DNA of 64,000 bases from contig NC_080590.1 in the NCBI RefSeq assembly GCF_029962835.1, positions 62,370,001 to 62,434,000 of the forward strand, read 5' to 3'. The notes beneath the pieces were generated by a model. The model worked only from the letters and a program-made list of their open reading frames with translations. It did not search any database and had not been told where the DNA came from. The translations under genes and the position numbers were made by a program. Below are positions 1 through 12,729 of the stretch, one piece after another; the stretch's first letter is position 1; every line of letters begins with the position of its first letter. Source of the stretch: Magnolia sinica (lineage: Eukaryota; Streptophyta; Magnoliopsida; Magnoliales; Magnoliaceae).

Positions 1-1200
1 GCCACCACGATTCAAAGATGATCCTGACCGTCCGATCATGAGGCCCACCTTATTGGACTGTCTAACAGATGGGATTGCTGCCCGACCATCTAGACAGGCC
101 CGAATGAAGGGAAATATAAGTATCAGCTTGATACAGGACCCACCTTTGTATCTAAGTGGCTGTGGGCCATCCATTTGCTGAACAGCCAGTAGTGCTGGCT
201 GTTGTATTGACGTCATCAGTGTGGTGGGTCCCATCATGCGGTTTGTGGTATCCCGGCCATCCATTGATGTGGACCCCTCCATTTTTGCATGTGTTAAATG
301 CACACTGTCTAGCAGCTGTTGTTGCTGGACATTTGAAAAATATAAATATCAGCTTTCTCCAAGGCTTGTGGGTCCACACATGTGGATCCCATATGAGGTA
401 TGTGCCTCAAATCCACACCGTCCAGATCAGTGGGACCCACATGAGTATGTGTTTTATACACACCGTCCAGCATCCAGACCCTGGACGCTAGACCTCTTTT
501 AAAAATTAATAATAATAATCAAATAATAAATAATATAAAATAATAGTTATATATTATATTATATAATATGGTGGGCCCCACGTGAGACTCACCTTTGTGA
601 AAGAGGTTTGGTTGGTGTATGCCTACACCAGCTATATCTACCGTATTTGAAATATAATAGCATATTATATTATTATATTATATACACAGTTGGTGTATAT
701 CTTGTGGGCCACCACGTGGATACCCACCTTGATGTACTTACTTCTACACTGTCCATTCGAACGGAGCTACTGTGGTACCCATTGTGATGTATATTTTGGA
801 TCCACGCCGTACACTTGTGGTCCACTGTGATATATGTGTTTCTTAATACCGTCCATCCATTAGACGTGGACCCCACCATGGCAGCATGTGGGGCTCACCT
901 GGTATTATGTGCAACATCCACACCATCCATCTGTCTTGACGGTGGGACCCCCTTGATGATGTGTTGTATGTCCACTGTCCACATGTGGGACGTGTGGACC
1001 CTAGCCATGATGTCTGAGTTTCATCCTCTCCGTCCATATGTCGTATGGGTCAGGCCCACTTTGAGATGTGTGTATATCTAAACTGTTTACCCACCTTTCA
1101 TCCACACCGTCCATCCTATATAAGGCAGATCTATCAGGTGGACTGCATTGTTGGTGGAGGATTGAATGTCAACCAGTGAAATCCTTTCACAGAAGTTCTA

Positions 1201-1263
1201 GATTAATATAATAATATGATTATATATATATATATATTGATATATATATATTATATATAATAT
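1201..1263. repeat. AT microsatellite tract in copy A
   Basis: An almost pure A/T stretch with (AT)n runs lies directly before a GGTGGGCCC palindromic unit. A similar pair of AT tract plus GGGCCCCA unit occurs at 505-580 in the same copy, at 6,230-6,305 in copy B (inverted) and at 28,238-28,270 in copy C. The AT tract is therefore a fixed part of the module. Confidence 0.7.
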
Positions 1264-1558
1264 ACTATGGTGGGCCCTATGTGGGACCCACCTTTGATGA
1301 AAATTGTTGGACGGTGTACTTACAGTAGCAAAATAGTTGTTGTATTGCTGTTGGCTAACCTCGTGGACCCTATCATGTGGTTCGAGTTATATCCCAACCG
1401 CATATCCATTTTCTAGTGGGGCCCACCTTAGATATGGTATCCACGCCGTCCATCTGCCATGTACAGCCCACCCTAATGCTCTACATCTACACCGTCCTTG
1501 CTGTGATCCACCATGATGCAGGTGTTGTATCTACAACATCCAACCATTTTGAGAGATA

Positions 1559-1912
1559 ATTTTATGGCTTGGGAAGAAAAATAAGACAGATCTAGTGATC
1601 AGGTGGACCACACTGTAGAAAACAGTGGAGATTGAACGTCCACCATTGAAACCCTTTTTGGGTCACAGAGGTTTTGGATCAATATGATATTTGTTTTCCC
1701 CCTTAATCCAGGTCTTTGTGACCTTATGATCAGATTGGATGGGGAATAAACTTTATGGTGGGCCCTGTGATTAGTGAGAACCATTATCTCCACGATTATT
1801 TGTAGTATGGCCCAGATGATCTCCCATTATGATTCATTTGGATAACACTCTAAAATGATCTTAAAAAAATAGATGTATGGTGTAGGTTGCTCACCTAGAA
1901 TGGTGGGCCCGA
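1559..1912 (+). repeat. MITE-like module inside copy A
   Basis: The stretch begins near a GGTGGACCACACTGTAG arm and ends near its imperfect inverted partner (around GTAGTATGGCCCAGATGATC), then runs on to a GGTGGGCCC end. It matches 29,040-29,395 in copy C and the free-standing foldback element at 37,437-37,858. The middle holds the same ordered landmarks: a TTGAAACCC block, a TTGGATCAATATGA block and a GTGACCTTATGA block. I infer an old MITE copy carried inside the LTR. Confidence 0.5.
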
Positions 1913-2460
1913 TTTGACGTTAACGAGGCCCACCTTGATGTATTCTGTGGCCCATCTCTGAGGCCCACCTTAATATATTTGTAGCCCACTTGAGGCCCAT
2001 TGGTGCGGCTCATCCATGAGGCCCATCATGATGTATATTTGAGGCCCATGTGATAGGGCCCACCTACCTTGTATTTAAGGCCCATATGATGGGGCCCATT
2101 GTGATGTATTTGAGGCCTATGGGTAAGGCCCATTGTGATGCATTCGTGGCCTATGGACAAGGCCCATTGTGATATGTATTAGGCCTATGATGCATGGCCC
2201 ATTGTGATGTATTTGAGGCCCATGGGCAAGGCCTGATGTGATGTGTTTATGGCCCATATGATGAAGCCCATTGAGATGTATTTCCAGCCCATTCTACTTG
2301 TCCATTTGATTTGGTCCATTGATTCGGCCTATTTGATACGGCTCGATGTGATATATATATTGGCCCATGAGTGAGGCCTAATGTGACACGTATATGCCCC
2401 ATAAGCGAGGCCCATGATGATGTATGTTAGGCCCTTGTGTGTGGCCATGGGCCCACTGTA
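1905..2460 (+). repeat. Degenerate GGCCCAT tandem array
   Basis: Units of roughly 30-40 bases of the form GAGGCCCATTGTGATGTAT follow one another with variable spacing. The array resumes at 3,200-3,540 after an interruption by another tandem array. The same array is present in copy C (29,395-29,870) and, inverted, at the truncated end of copy B (5,270-5,470). GGCCCA is the core of plant site-II/TCP-type promoter motifs; any function here is inference. Confidence 0.75.
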
Positions 2461-2584
2461 CGTTTGGCTCTATGTGGGCCACTCCTTGGGAGCAATGTTG
2501 GTTAAATGTCCACATTAATGGGAAATGATAGTTTAATGTCCACATTGTGACCTTCCCTTAGGCCTTGTTTGGCAGATCATCGAG

Positions 2585-3185
2585 GCCGATTCTGATTGTT
2601 GATACTGATTCCAATTGTTGAGGCCGATTCTGATTCTGATTATTGAGACCGATTCTGATTATCGAGGCCGATTGTTGAGACCGATTCCGATTCCGATTAT
2701 TGAGACCGATTCTGATTATTATGGCCAATTGTCGATTTTGATTATCGATCGATTCCGATTATTGTGGCTGATTGCCGGTTCTGATCATCAAGGCCGATTA
2801 TTGAGGCTGATTTTGATTGTTGATACCGATTCCGATTATCAACGCCGATTACCAATCGATTCCGATTGTCGTGGCCGATTACCGATTAACGATCGAGGCT
2901 GATTATCATGACCGATTACCGATTCTAATTATCGAGGCTGAGTATTGAGGCCGATTCCGATTGTCGAGGCCGATTGTATAGGCCAATTCCGATTGTTGAG
3001 GCCGGGTATTAAGGCCGATTCTGATTGTTAAAGCTGTTGTATAAGTTGATTTTGATTGTCGAGGCCAAGTATCGAGACCGATTCCATGTGTCGATTCCGA
3101 TTGTCCAGGCCGATTGGCGAGGTCGAGTATCGAGATCGATTCCGTGTGTCGATTTCGATTGTTGAGGCTAATTTCGATTGTCGAG
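2585..3185 (+). repeat. GATTCCGATT tandem array unique to copy A
   Basis: About 600 bases are built from degenerate units like GATTCCGATTATTGAGGCC, period roughly 18-24. Long open frames across it are low-complexity products of the repeat and not genes. The array sits inside the GGCCCAT array and is absent from copy C at the matching place, so it is a copy-specific expansion. Confidence 0.8.
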
Positions 3186-6100
3186 ACATATATGATGTAT
3201 ATGTGACCTGTAGTTGAGGCCCATTGTGATGTATACTCGGCCTGTGTGAGGTATATGTGGCCTGTGTTTGAGGCCCAATGTGATGTATATGCGGCCTGTA
3301 TTCGAGGCCCATTGTGATGTGTATTCAGCCCATGTTTAAGGCCTAATGTGATGAATATGAGGTCTATGTGATGAGGCCCATTATGATGCATTTGAGGGGC
3401 GGGCGATGGAGTCCATTTTGATGTATATTATGCCCATGTGAGAGGCACACCGTGATGCATATTAAGCTCTTAAGTGAGGCCCATGGTGTTGTATATTAGG
3501 TCCTTTTGTGAGGCCATGGGTCCACTATATGTTAGGCCCTATGTGGGCCATCCCTTGGGGGCAATGTTGGTTAAATGTCCACATTGTCGAGGCTAATTGT
3601 TGATGCCGGTTATTGATACTGATTATAAGTATGTGACAACATAGCATCATGATACATGCCCATACGCATTATCTGCATGTTTATTATGAGATGTGATTGA
3701 CCATTGCATATGTCATTGGGCAGGTTGTTATGAGACTCCCCGATAGGCGGAGATTGTCTCACATAAGTGCACAGTATACGTAAGATGGATGCATGACTGA
3801 ATTGTATGACTCATACATCTTTCATTGCATGTTGTGAGTATTGTACGCCCTAGTAACATTAGGGCTGTGACCTCTACAGGCATATCGTGGATGGCCAAAT
3901 GGGACACCGAAAATGTTTGGTTTTAGCATGCGGGTGTCATAGATGTCCCTGGGTGAAAATTCATAAACCTTCGTGGCCATGAGACGCCCCAACGTCAAGA
4001 CCGAGTGGATATATATGAGTGCATGAGGGCCGTATACTAGTAGGCCAAGTCCCCCACTGTGTCGTGGTCGATTGGGAGGGGGTGTGACCTTACTCGCCTG
4101 AGTGAGGGGGCAATATCTAGGTTGAGTCTGACCAGCTTGAAGAATGGGTCCACTATCGACAAGCCGGGCCCAATATTGGCAGGTGGATAGTGAGGTCTCC
4201 TCCACTTACCTAGTTGTGTGTTCGGATAGGGGCGATAAGCTGGTGTAGAGTGTAATAGACCCCGGTGATGATCCCAGAGAGGAACTATACTGATATTGGA
4301 CTTATTGAGCAGGAGTTGCATACTAATTCATTCATTTATTCACTATCCACTTGGGCTGGTGGTGCGTAACTATTTGTTATATGTACCTTCACAATTGCCA
4401 GGATTTCAGTTGGGGTGCGTGACTAACTTGAGATCAGGAGTTTACCAAATTATGTCTGACTATCTAAATTTAGGTATGGGACTGATTTGATAGAAATCCC
4501 TTGTGGTGGATCCCATAGCCTGCAATACTACGTACTATCATCTCGACTTCACACTTCAGCTTGGTCATTTTATTCGCATCGCATATTGCATTACATCCGC
4601 AAGCATATGAAATTTTGGGTTGCTATGTTTCTGCACTTATATAGCCTAGACGGACTTCGCATGATTTACATGTTGCATTGTATCCTCAGCATCTGATATT
4701 TGGCTCTCTATGACTCCTCATTTGTATAGCTGATTTGTATTGCGTACTCTGATATTATATGATTTATAGACTTGCAGTATTTCCACTTACTCTGATATCG
4801 TATAATTCATGATCTTGCCAGAATTCTGATATTGTATGATTATGGCATTATATTGAATACTTGGCACTTACCTTGTGCACACACTTACACCACCCTCTAA
4901 GCTTTCTATAAGCTTATGCACGATAGATGCGTGCAGGTGGTTTAGGGTTGCAGTAGTGTCGAGCTTGGAGAGTGCAACCGTCTTCTAGAGCTTTGATTTT
5001 TAATATATGTATTTCCCTTTCAACACTGTATTCAACTGTTTATATTAGTGGATATGTAATGATGATGTTGCCTTTGTGATTTGGGTATACTTGTGGTTAT
5101 GCTTCTTATGAGAAAAATGTACGTTGAAAAATCCTTCTTATAGGGTCTCAAGATCAGAATCTGGCGTATAGACACTGGGAGCCGAGAATGAGGTACTACG
5201 GAGGCTGTCGGCATCGGATTCGGCGATCGGGATTCCTATGAATCCGATCTCTGGGTTTGGGGTGTGACAATTGGGCCTCATTATATGGGCCGTAAATACA
5301 TCATAATGGGCCACATCCATGGGCCTCTCATACATTACATCAGGCCTCACTCATGTGGGCCAATGTACATCACATCGGGCCCCATCAAATGGGCTACAAA
5401 TACACCATATTGGGGCTCACCAAATAGGCAACAAATACATCACATGGGCCTCACAAGGCAGCCCATTGGCCAGAGGAATGGATGGGTAGTGTGCACATAA
5501 TAACACATCATGGTGGGCCATATAAATACAACAGGTGGGTCCCAATTATCAAGGCAACAACAATGTCAACCTCTTAATCGGTTGGTGTGGATCAAAGCAT
5601 ATATCATGGTGGATCCCACAGGTCAGCCACACGATCCAGAAAATGGATGAACGTTGTGGATTGAAATACACACATTGAGTGGGTTAGCACCGTCCTAGCT
5701 GGACAGTGTGTTCAAAACACATACATAATGGTGGATCCCACCGTCTCTTTCTAGATGGTGGGGATATAATACATAAATCATGGTGGGCCACATAGATGGG
5801 GTCCACGTCCAGCTGGACTAGACGACGTGGATACAACATGTACAGCGTGGTGGCCCACGCACCACTGTCTTAGGATGGACGGTGTGCATAAAACACATAC
5901 ATCAAGGTGTGGAGACCCACCGTCCTAGCAATGGACGGTGAGGATAAAGAATACATACATCCAGGTGGGGCCCACCCCACATGTGCACCGTCCTAACAAT
6001 GGACGGTGAGGATAAAGAATACATACATCTAGGTGGGTCCCATCCCACACATGCAGCACATGTGGGGTGGGCCCCACACGTCTATTGAATGGACGGATGG

Positions 6101-7178
6101 TATGGATATACGCATACCTCATGATGGAGGCCCACAGACCTTGCTAACGTCAAACATCAGCTACATAGCTGGTGTTAGCGTACACCAACCAATCCTCTTC
6201 CACAACAGGTGGGTCCCATGTGGGGCCCACCATAATATTATAATATTATAAATATATGTATGTATACATATAATATTATATATTATTATTTTATTTTATT
6301 TTATTTGTTGTTTAAACGTCCAGGCCCTGGACATTTGTTGACGGATGGCCTAGATATAGCATGTACAGCTAGCCCCACCGTCCTTGCCTTTGGACGGTGA
6401 GGATATGACCAATATATCATGGCTAGTCCCATCACCTACACGTGTGACACATGTAGGGTGGGCCCCACATATGGCCGGTTGGATATAACACGTACCTTTG
6501 GTCAGACCCACCGAACTTACTGACATCATTGCAGTGGGTCCACCATCCTGAAAATGGATGGACGGCTGAGATGAAACACATATATCAAGGTGAGTCCCAT
6601 CCCACACGTGCAGCACGTGTGGGGTGGGCCCCACACATCCAAAAATGGATGGACAACTATGGATGAAATGTATATATCATGATGGGATCACAGAACTTGC
6701 TAGCGCCAAGACAGCAACATTTTGTTGCATAGGACCCACCATCCCAGCTTGACAGATGGTGAGGATATTCAATACATCAAGGTGGGCCCCACCCCACACG
6801 TGTAGCACCTGTGGGTGGGTCCCACGTCCTGCAATGGAGGACAGCAAGGTGAAACACATACATTATGGTAGGGCCTCACCGTCCTGGGGTCTGGATGGTG
6901 ATCCAGATGGGTTGCTGGCCCTGTTAGGCTGGCTGGACGGACGGTATGGAAGGCATATACATCAAGTGGGGTCCACATGGGTGGGCCACCCCACTCGGAT
7001 CAAGCTAATACTTGTATTTTTCCTTGCATCCAGGCCTGTCCAAAATGGATAGTAGGGTAGTTATCAAGGTGGGCTGCAATATGGGCCCCGTTTTGGGCAG
7101 CAAGGGCGTCCCATAATGGGACAGTGTGGATAGGATCCATGATCATCACGGGTGGGCCATCATACAAGGAAAAAATGG

Positions 7179-7205
7179 AGAGAGAGAGAGAGAAGAAGAG
7201 AGAGA
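7179..7205. repeat. AG/CT microsatellite in copy B
   Basis: An (AG)n run with two AAG interruptions. It corresponds in position to the CT run at 28,062-28,103 of copy C when B is read on its own strand. Confidence 0.85.
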
Positions 7206-7563
7206 CATCTGTTGTGGGAGGGGCCCCACCACTATGGGCCCCTCTTGCATTATAATACATGCATGTGATCAAGGTGGGCCATTGGCCATACCTAGGGACC
7301 AAGATGGGATCCTCACCATTGATTGGTGGGTCCCACTTGCCCTATGCAAGAAAATGAATGAATCTACCTAAAGAATACCCACCTATCCTTCTTCTTCCTC
7401 CCTAGCCTTCCAATGCTCCAAAAGTGTTCCTTCAATGGTGGAGATGACGATTCAAAGGTCGGATTGAGTAGGATCTTGCAAGGAAGGGGGCTGACTTGAT
7501 GGATTTTTTGGTCTCCAAGCTTGGACATCCAAAGGCTCTTTGGTTGTTATGAGAAATGGGTAG

Positions 7564-7566
<3 letters not shown>

Positions 7567-7607
<41 letters not shown>
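7567..7607. repeat. AG/CT microsatellite in copy B
   Basis: A pure (AG)20-type run. It corresponds to the CT run at 27,716-27,748 of copy C. The opposite-strand reading frames rich in Ser and Leu here are products of this repeat. Confidence 0.9.
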
Positions 7608-7608
<1 letters not shown>

Positions 7609-8021
7609 TGTAAGGGAGATGGATGGGTGTGATGGGTGAGTGATGGGTGTACTTGACTTGAAAAGTATGGGTTGTGTTGACTTTGGGGAAGAGAGAGGTA
7701 TGGGTGAGTGATGGGTTGTACTTGATTGATTATTTGATAGAGATTCTCTTGGATTTTGCAAATGCACGGCGTTTTCCTTAAACTGAACACGGGCCTACAA
7801 CTCCTGGCCTGGGTATCGCATTAGTATGCAAGATGCAGCATTGGAACCGCGGTAACGGCGCAGTCGCAAGGGTATAAGTCTCGGGTCAAGTCGACTCGAG
7901 TATACGGGATACGACTTAGGGTCATGTGCAAATGACGACTGTAGATCACAGGTCATCGGAATTCGATGGGGAGGATCGCAGGAGTCGAAAGAACGGTACG
8001 GTCTAGGATATGGGCCTTACA

Positions 8022-10135
8022 GGAATTATGAACCGATGGATAATATGGTCCTTAATAAAATCAATTACTATGGCTTAGTCGGCTCCCTTCATTGGTGTGG
8101 CTTTAACCCATTTAGTGAAGTAATAATTTTTTTTAAAAAAGTAATCGGTCTTAACAATTATAAATTTGTGTTGATCAAATGAAGGTAGAAATATTTTTCT
8201 AATCAAATCTATGCCCCAACCATGAAAAGGCCATGTCGTAACGATTGGATGCAGTTCCACGGTCGATACATGCTACAGTGGCCCATGTTTCTGTCATGCT
8301 TGACATCTTTAACATACTTCATATAATCTTTCAATATTGTTATCTAATAATAACCGTGTCACCAGATAAGCCGTCACACCTTTTTCCATATTTGATGAGC
8401 TTTATAGATTCCTTCATGAACGTCTCCCATGACCATCATGGCTTCATTTGTTCCCAGGAACTTTGATAAAAGACCGTAAACTCCTTTATAATAAAGATTG
8501 TCATTGAGAAGGAGATAATGGGGCCAATCCTTTGAACAAATTGATTAGTTCTATCACTTGGTCTTATGAGGTAATGAATAATTGGGGTCTTCTAGTCACT
8601 CTGAGGAATATTTGACGACAATTTCCAGAGTCATGACCCTCTGTTGGGCTACTAGGAATGATCTTCTCCGGATTGTGAGAAGCCTATTAGTCATTTTGTC
8701 TGGCAACTAGAGCCATGCCGTGATTTATGTCATCTCGTTTGATCAGTATTCTATTCTTGATGGATATGTTTTAGAATTACGTTGTTAAAATCTATCATTA
8801 GCTAAACTTTCATCCCGTAACAAGGCATTAATGCCTAACTTGAACATTTATATAAGCTGACCAACTGATTGATTACCAATTAGGAATCTCCGATGATCTC
8901 AAAGTTTCTTACTTTGAGCTCCACCAAAATTTTGAGTTTGATAATCAAGGCTTCATACTTTACTTAATTATTTGTACATTTAAACTATAACTACAAAGCA
9001 TAATCCTCTTTTTTTCATTTGGAGATATAATGTAATTCTAACTTCTAATGACCAATCAGTTCATGACTCAACGAAAATTAACCTTCAAAGAGTTAGATGG
9101 ACAACATAATCTCCAAAATATCATGTAGAATCTTATAGCCTATTCGTAATGGATAGTCGGCTAAAAAACTTGCCAAGAACTAACCCTTAATAGCCTTTTG
9201 AGGGACATACTTGAAGTAAAATTAAGATAAGACCATAATCCATTTTTCAATTCTCCCTTTGAGAATTAGTTGTGTGAGCATATATTGATATGGTTATTAA
9301 AGGCAATTACATGGATTGTACTAGTTAGCAAATAATATCAGTGCTTGGTGGCGGCAAAATAAAGAGAAAGACATAACTTCTCTATGAGAGAGTACCATCT
9401 CTTGGTATCATACAGAGTCCTGAAGAGAGAATATATCACTTGCTCTTTGCGGTCATCATTTTCTTGGGCTAATAATGCTCGATCAATTCTTCAGTTGCCA
9501 TAATATCAGTAAGAATGGACTATCTTTTCGAGGAGGTATCAACACCAATGACCTCGTTAGATATTCTCTAAATTGATCGAAGGTTGCCTAATGTTCTTCA
9601 TAGCATATGAATTCTCCTTTCACCTTGAGTTTAACCGATGGCGAGAAAGTGCTAATTTTTCCAGCCGAATTTGAGATGAATCAGTAGAGAAAATTAATCT
9701 AGCCAATAAATCTTTGGTCCTTCTTTATCAGTGGCCACACCGTTAGAATGGCTAACACTTTATTCTTGTTGACTTCAATCCCTCACTAATGGACGAGAAA
9801 GACCTAGAAATTTGCCTTTAAGATTCCAAAAGCCCACTTAAGAGGATTTTTATTTAATTTGTGTGTTCTCAAATTTTCAAATGACCTCTTTAGGTGTGCT
9901 ATATGATCATCTAAGTCAGTCGATTTCACAACCTGTTATCAATATAAACTTGCCAATTATGTTGTGGAACATGACATTCATGACCCTATAATATGTAGCA
10001 CTCTGGTGTTCTTATTGAGACTTGAAATAACACTCACGTGTTTTGTTTTCTCAACAAAGGGAATGAATAACATGGGGTTATAGTCACATAGTTCAAGTAT
10101 TATAGCTGCTTTTGTTGTAGTCAACTTAAACATAT
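8022..10135 (-). pseudogene. Tat-like Ty3/gypsy pol remnant (RT, RNase H, integrase)
   Basis: On the minus strand the domains follow gypsy order with many stops and frame changes. RT is recognisable near 9,850-10,130 (FHNIIGKF followed by a decayed IDD region), the connection/RNase H start near 9,600-9,850 (GIEVNKNKVLAI), and RNase H near 9,250-9,480 (AQENDDRKEQ). The integrase zinc-finger side follows at 8,260-8,480, then ELHPIVTTWPFHGWGIDLI and FTKWVKA at 8,075-8,260, continuing to a FIKDHIIHRF stretch at the edge. These phrases are typical of the Tat/Ogre group. The frame is cut at 8,021/8,022 by copy B. No LTR of this element is securely identified. Confidence 0.75.
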
Positions 10136-11449
10136 AGCTTAATTTAGTTATGAATGATTTAATGCTAGTGTTCTTTGATCAAAGCAATTATTAAGAGTTT
10201 AAAGGCATGTTCCACAGTTGGACCTACATGATAACTAAATAGGATAATAGGTGACGAAATTTACAAGTTCCAAATATAGTAGGTTTAGAGAAAAAAAAAA
10301 TCATTTTTTCTAAGATATTATAGCTCTATTGTCAATTAAATATGAAGAAAAAACATTATACACATGTCAACTATACGATTTGGGGAAGTGGTTACTTACA
10401 TGGATGGTATCTTAATATGTGTGTCATAACTTTGCATTGATAATAATGATCTTGTATTGCATTTAATTATTGTGCTTTTCGCATGCATTATCATTAATTT
10501 AGAAGATGGGTGTATTGAGAAGATGGGAGAATAAGGAGAAACATTCTATATATGTGAACACCAAAAAACTCAAGGAACGAGATGTCCCTTAAATAGATGG
10601 GAGGAGAGGCTGTAGGGGTATGAATCCTCAACCCTAGTTGGTGTCAATAGGACCTTCATCTCGAACTTAAAGCCAAACAGGGAAGGAATCTAACCAGCTC
10701 GTAATGGGTTATCCATTAAATGAGGCCAAGTGGTTGCTTACAATAGGATGGTTAGTTGATATGTGAGGCTTTTATGCTTGGTATATAGATGAGGAACAAC
10801 CTATGTGGGTTAGGTGGGGGTTGGTAGGCTGAGGTGAAATAGACTTAGCCTTGATGGCTCAAATGATTAACTATACTAGAAATGTGGTGGAAGATTTCAT
10901 GCAATCAACATATTCATACATTAATTTCTATATTTTGTGAATTTATTATGAACTAACACTTGCTATATGACTAAGTTGTCAAAGCATGCATATAATTGCG
11001 TATCGACCTTATATAGCTCACCGTGTTGAGAATTGACCATCTAGGATAAAGAGTATATTTGTCGCATTTGGGAATGACCCTATGATTTTTATAATATCCC
11101 TCCAATAGATGTGGAAAGAGTAAGAATAATGTTGGAGAAGTACGAACAAAAGAAGTTCTGGGAGAATGTTGAACCTAGTTTTGAGACTGAATCAGAGATT
11201 AAAGAATAAGCTTATTTTATTGGCTTTGTAGGGGCTTTAAAATAAATTTATTATTATTTTTTAATAAGTGGTCTGCAAACTAACTCTTAATATTCATTCT
11301 AATTAATATTCTTTAATTTTTCTTATATCCTAGTTATATAAGTTGGAATGTGAGCATTGATAGTTGTTTACTATTTAAAATAGCTAAGTCACATTCGTGA
11401 CTAGGTGATTGAGCCGAAAGAACTCAGTCCAAAAATTTAGGGTGTGACA
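10136..11449. other. Unassigned AT-rich region ending in an LTR-like terminus
   Basis: No coding region is supported. The stretch ends at 11,449 with a TTTAGGGTGTGACA sequence, the type of 3' terminus seen in gypsy LTRs and in copy A. A matching TG start with a target duplication was not found, so a decayed plus-strand LTR is only a possibility. Confidence 0.3.
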
Positions 11450-12729
11450 GAAGGTCCTTTCATCTACCCACCAATTAAATTCATTAGTATGGAGATTAAC
11501 CATTCAAATGACAAACTAAACTCCTCCTTAGAGGACCAACTGCACAGGCTAACTGAGTGAATCGATGAAGACCCAAGCAAGGGGGAGAATTTGTTATTCA
11601 TTGACAAGACCGTTGTTCAATCTCATTCAAGCCTGTAAGAACCTAAGGAACTCTAAGGACTCGGGGATGGCTCAAGAGCCATCACATCCAACGACAATTC
11701 GGAACCCAACCCTAGATTCATCATGATGCTTGGACAGAATGGTGAGGATCCACCTAATGTATTTTCTAACCCTACCTCCTGAGGGGAAAGACAGTAAAAC
11801 ATCAATCAGTTCGTTGTCCCCATGACAACAGAATAAGTTGCCCAATCTTCTGAAGATGTCTATCACAATAAAGGCAGCCCATATTTTGCATTTACATCCT
11901 ACTCAAGGTTCATAAAAATCCAAAAGCCATAAAACGTAGCAAATTCTTCAAAATTCACATCAAAATAATAAATGCCAAAAATTCATAAAATTTACAGAAA
12001 TTATAAAAAATTTAGAAATTTCAATTTAAAAACACCATAAAATTTGTAAAAGACTAAAAAAATGAAAAATAGTTAACATTCAAAAATTTTTAAAATCCTG
12101 ATAAAGCAGTAAGTTTTTAAAATCTAAAATTTCAAAAAATGCCAACAATAAAGTGTCAAGATCATTTAACGAGCTACGAGTCGACTACTTACTGTTGGTC
12201 TCATGACCAACAAAAGGTATTGATGAAATATGGTCACGGCTAGTGAAAATTTTGACCGATGCACCATAGCATCACAAAGAAGAAGCCCTTACGATCGAAA
12301 CCGCTTAATGAGCTATAAGATGACATAACATCAATGCCAAGTTGGCCAACTATCACAACACATTACATATTGAAGTGGAGAAATGGATAACGATCAACAA
12401 CATATGGCATCATGAGAAGAACACTTATCCATATAGTGGGTACAAGATGTATGCAACTAATGGCTAACCCACGACAGACGACTAGCACAACTAGTGTTGC
12501 ATAATAAGCCACAACTGTTTATGGGCCCACATGGTTATTTCTATATTGGTAGACGTGAGGAGTAGCTATGGAGATCTCTTTCTAGTTACCACCTCAAAGT
12601 TTTATGAATAGGAAGAAGATCGAAGAACTCTGTGCCATCAATAACCCAACACAACGCAACTCTATGATGCAACATTACTTATCTTAGTTTACTTATGTTA
12701 GCTTCGTGTAATCCAGTTTGTTTATAATG
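11450..12729. other. Unassigned region left of the Copia insertion
   Basis: No recognisable gene. A short plus-strand frame near 11,460-11,850 has some coding flavour but is broken by stops and matches nothing I can name. The part 11,890-12,180 is A-rich and of low complexity. The last five bases (12,725-12,729, TAATG) form the target duplication of the Copia element. Confidence 0.4.

Larger units (their letters stand above)
1..5269 (+). mobile_element. Long LTR-like element, copy A (5' end outside window)
   Basis: No coding capacity is seen. The right end reads GGGTGTGACA and is followed by ATTGG (possible target duplication; its partner would lie left of position 1). The stretch 3,640-5,269 aligns by eye with 30,060-31,420 of copy C, including the shared block around a CACCCTCTAAGCTTTC core near 4,890 and the final 150 bases. 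Upstream it has the same order as copy C: TGGGNCCCAC/CACCGTCCA modules (1-1,130), AT-rich tracts, a MITE-like module (1,559-1,912), then GGCCCAT tandem repeats. The terminal style (TG at the start in B and C, ACA at the end) and the AAGCTT block resemble long gypsy LTRs, so I read it as a solo or partial LTR. It is longer than the matching part of copy C because of tandem-repeat expansion. Superfamily assignment is inference. Confidence 0.55.
5270..8021 (-). mobile_element. Long LTR-like element, copy B (3' part missing)
   Basis: Read on the minus strand, this starts at 8,021 with TGTAAGGCCCATATC, nearly identical to the start of copy C (27,289). It continues through the same landmarks: a block with GCGCCGT near 7,857, a GATACCCAGGCCAGGAGTTG block near 7,800, two CT tracts and the TGGGNCCCAC modules. 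It stops abruptly at 5,270, exactly at the end of copy A. Its first base abuts a Tat-like integrase frame, so B inserted into that element. The missing 3' part should lie to the left of copy A if A inserted into B. Confidence 0.6.

Noticed and set aside
2615..3391. Long open frames over 2,615-2,902 (plus) and 2,906-3,391 (minus)
   Set aside because: They are low-complexity translations of tandem DNA repeats (Ile/Asp/Arg-rich or His/Gly-rich) with no domain resemblance.
1905..3540. CRISPR-like look of regularly repeated units
   Set aside because: Repeats are degenerate, of unequal spacing and without unique spacers, in a plant repeat context.
7432..7790. Ser/Leu-rich minus-strand frames of 111-112 codons
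   Set aside because: They arise from the CT microsatellite and neighbouring CT-rich LTR sequence; the same happens at 27,516-27,800 and 28,035-28,313.
8245..8466. Plus-strand frame of 73 codons
   Set aside because: Lies antisense to the Tat-like integrase; the minus-strand reading has the clear family motifs.
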